From: Durusdinium trenchii
Lineage: Eukaryota > Sar > Dinophyceae > Suessiales > Symbiodiniaceae
Direction: 5' to 3'
Length of the DNA: 64,000 nt
Assembly (NCBI GenBank): GCA_963970005.1
Contig: CAXAMN010023361.1
Location: forward strand, 431,704-495,703
The notes beneath the pieces were generated by a model. That model worked only from the letters and a program-made list of their open reading frames with translations. It ran no database searches and was not told where the DNA came from. Below are positions 62,927 through 64,000 of this stretch, piece by piece (the first letter of the stretch is position 1; each line of letters begins with the position of its first letter). The position numbers were made by a program, and so were the translations under genes.

Positions 62927-63063
62927 TCATTTCTTCTTCCTAGGAGCATCCGTCTTCAGGTCCTTGACCGCCTTCCGGGCACGGATGAGGTATTGCATCA
63001 CCGCCGTGTCGTGGCCTCCGACCACTTGGCCCGTTTCTCCCGGCACTGGATCCCGGCGGCACT
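62927..63063 (-). CDS. Candidate terminal exon (TAVMQYLIRARKAVKDL)
   Basis: A pyrimidine-rich tract and GTGTAG|AG acceptor precede CRRDPVPGETGQVVGGHDTA and VMQYLIRARKAVKDLKTD, ending in a lysine run and TGA. It looks coding by composition and splice context; the family is not recognised. Confidence 0.35.
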
Positions 63064-63480
63064 CTACACCGTCCAGAAAAAAAAGAAAAAACGTTGGAAA
63101 AGAAAGAAGAAGAAGAAAAACTGAAAAGAGGTCCCCTGATTGTCCTGAGACCCAATGGGGTCCCCTCGACCCGGTCACTGTTCGGTCGGGTGTGCAACCG
63201 AGGATCCATAGAAGAGGCGACTGACGCGCGCCAAAGTCCATTGGGGCCGTGGCCTTCGAGCCACCTTCCTGAACGGTTGGTCTTCGGTGACGGCGTAGGC
63301 CGCTAGAGGGAGGTTAGCCAGAAGCTAGGTAGCTAGTAGCTTACAAGTACCTAGATTTTTAGGGAAACTTAAGACGTTGCTTTGCCTTTGCTGACATAGA
63401 TTCACAGGAATCTCTATTGGAAGGCTCATTCCTTTATCCCTTGCGAGTCGTACCAGTCAGTTCTTCGCCTGCCACGGCCT

Positions 63481-63505
63481 CCTCGCGCGCGCACGCGCGC
63501 GCTCG
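63481..63505. repeat. Alternating CG tract
   Basis: A GCGCGCGCACGCGCGCGC run just downstream of the MOSC-like exon; alternating purine-pyrimidine. Confidence 0.8.
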
Positions 63506-63520
63506 AACTGAAGCGCTCAC

Positions 63521-63614
63521 TGAGGATCAAGACATCGCCCTCGCTGAGGTCACCCTCCCGGAGGACCCGCACAAAGAAGCCGCCCAGTGCCGTCCGCGCG
63601 CAGTGGGCACGCAC
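63521..63614 (-). CDS. Candidate exon of a MOSC-domain protein
   Basis: Acceptor CTTGAG|GTG and donor CTCA|GTGAGC enclose 31 codons including HCARTALGGFFVRVLREGDL then SEGDVLIL. The G-FVRVL-EG---GD pattern is typical of the C-terminal MOSC strand, a molybdenum-cofactor sulfurase-type domain. Only this fragment is visible, so the call rests on one motif. Confidence 0.4.
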
Positions 63615-64000
63615 CTCAAGACTTTTACAGGTGTTATGCGACATCGAGATAGACAGGATAGAAAGCAGGTTTAACGGTTCAACAACTTTCAAGTAGATAT
63701 CCATAGTCCATAATTGCATAGTGTGCACATAGGAAAGTAAGTTAACTCTTCAAACGCACTTATACCATCTTATACCGCCCCGAACTTCAGATACGATATG
63801 CTTCAATCTGATTCCAGAAAGGCTTGCTTGGAATGCGCGCCCCTCCTTCTCGAAAGTGTCATCGGGGTGGGGTCGTTTTCGGCGTGACCTATCCTCTGAA
63901 GGGCTGTGGGAGTCTATGGAATCAGAAGAATTGCCAAATTGCAAATGTAGACTGTTGATGAGTAAAATACAAACCTTTCAGAATGGGGGGGTGTCAATAC

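Noticed and set aside
1..64000. tRNA, rRNA, snRNA genes and CRISPR arrays
   Set aside because: No cloverleaf, rRNA block or regularly spaced repeat-spacer structure was seen by eye.

Overview
The window looks like nuclear DNA of a dinoflagellate, most likely a coral-symbiont type (Symbiodiniaceae); the species cannot be named from the sequence. Four observations support this: a split gene with very short exons and introns starting GT, GC or GA and mostly ending AG|G; two copia retroelements whose terminal regions carry the 3' end of the dinoflagellate spliced leader (TTTGGCTCAAG); gag proteins with CCCH fingers; and long, repeat-rich intergenic and intronic DNA. Almost everything recognisable lies on the minus strand.

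Layout. 1-9.85 kb: a large copia element (element 1, minus strand) cut by the left window edge, with gag, protease, integrase, reverse transcriptase, RNase H and a methyltransferase-like tail, broken by frame shifts. 9.9-15.9 kb: no supported gene; an intact small inverted-repeat element (MITE) at 14.2 kb and a GAT/GAG microsatellite. 15.9-43.3 kb: a Deg/HtrA-type serine protease gene on the minus strand. I could trace 19 exons (23 to 216 nt), most with matching reading phase, from before the oxyanion-loop motif GYPTGGD through the catalytic serine motif NPGNSGGP, PDZ1, the VP linker and PDZ2-like segments to a C-terminus ending IPADASLDL. Its first exons (signal sequence, catalytic His and Asp) are not firmly placed; one 45-nt candidate lies at 52.6 kb.

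Inside one intron of this gene, and inside a second copy of the MITE, sits a complete copia element (element 2, 19755-28677): two 124-bp LTRs differing at 2 positions, a 5-bp target duplication AGTGA, primer site, polypurine tract, gag-protease, integrase, a methyltransferase-like domain, RT and RNase H, plus an unusual first ORF resembling a HAD phosphatase. The uninterrupted MITE at 14.2 kb acts as an empty-site reference. Other introns hold arrays of a 40-bp GC-rich minisatellite, one containing a 10-N assembly gap.

43.3-59.4 kb is mostly non-coding, with CAAG-type and AGT-type simple repeats (the latter about 780 bp). 59.5-60.6 kb is a frame-broken ISXO2/IS1595-like transposase relic. 60.9-63.6 kb holds isolated minus-strand candidate exons, one resembling a MOSC domain. 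No rRNA, tRNA gene or CRISPR array was seen.
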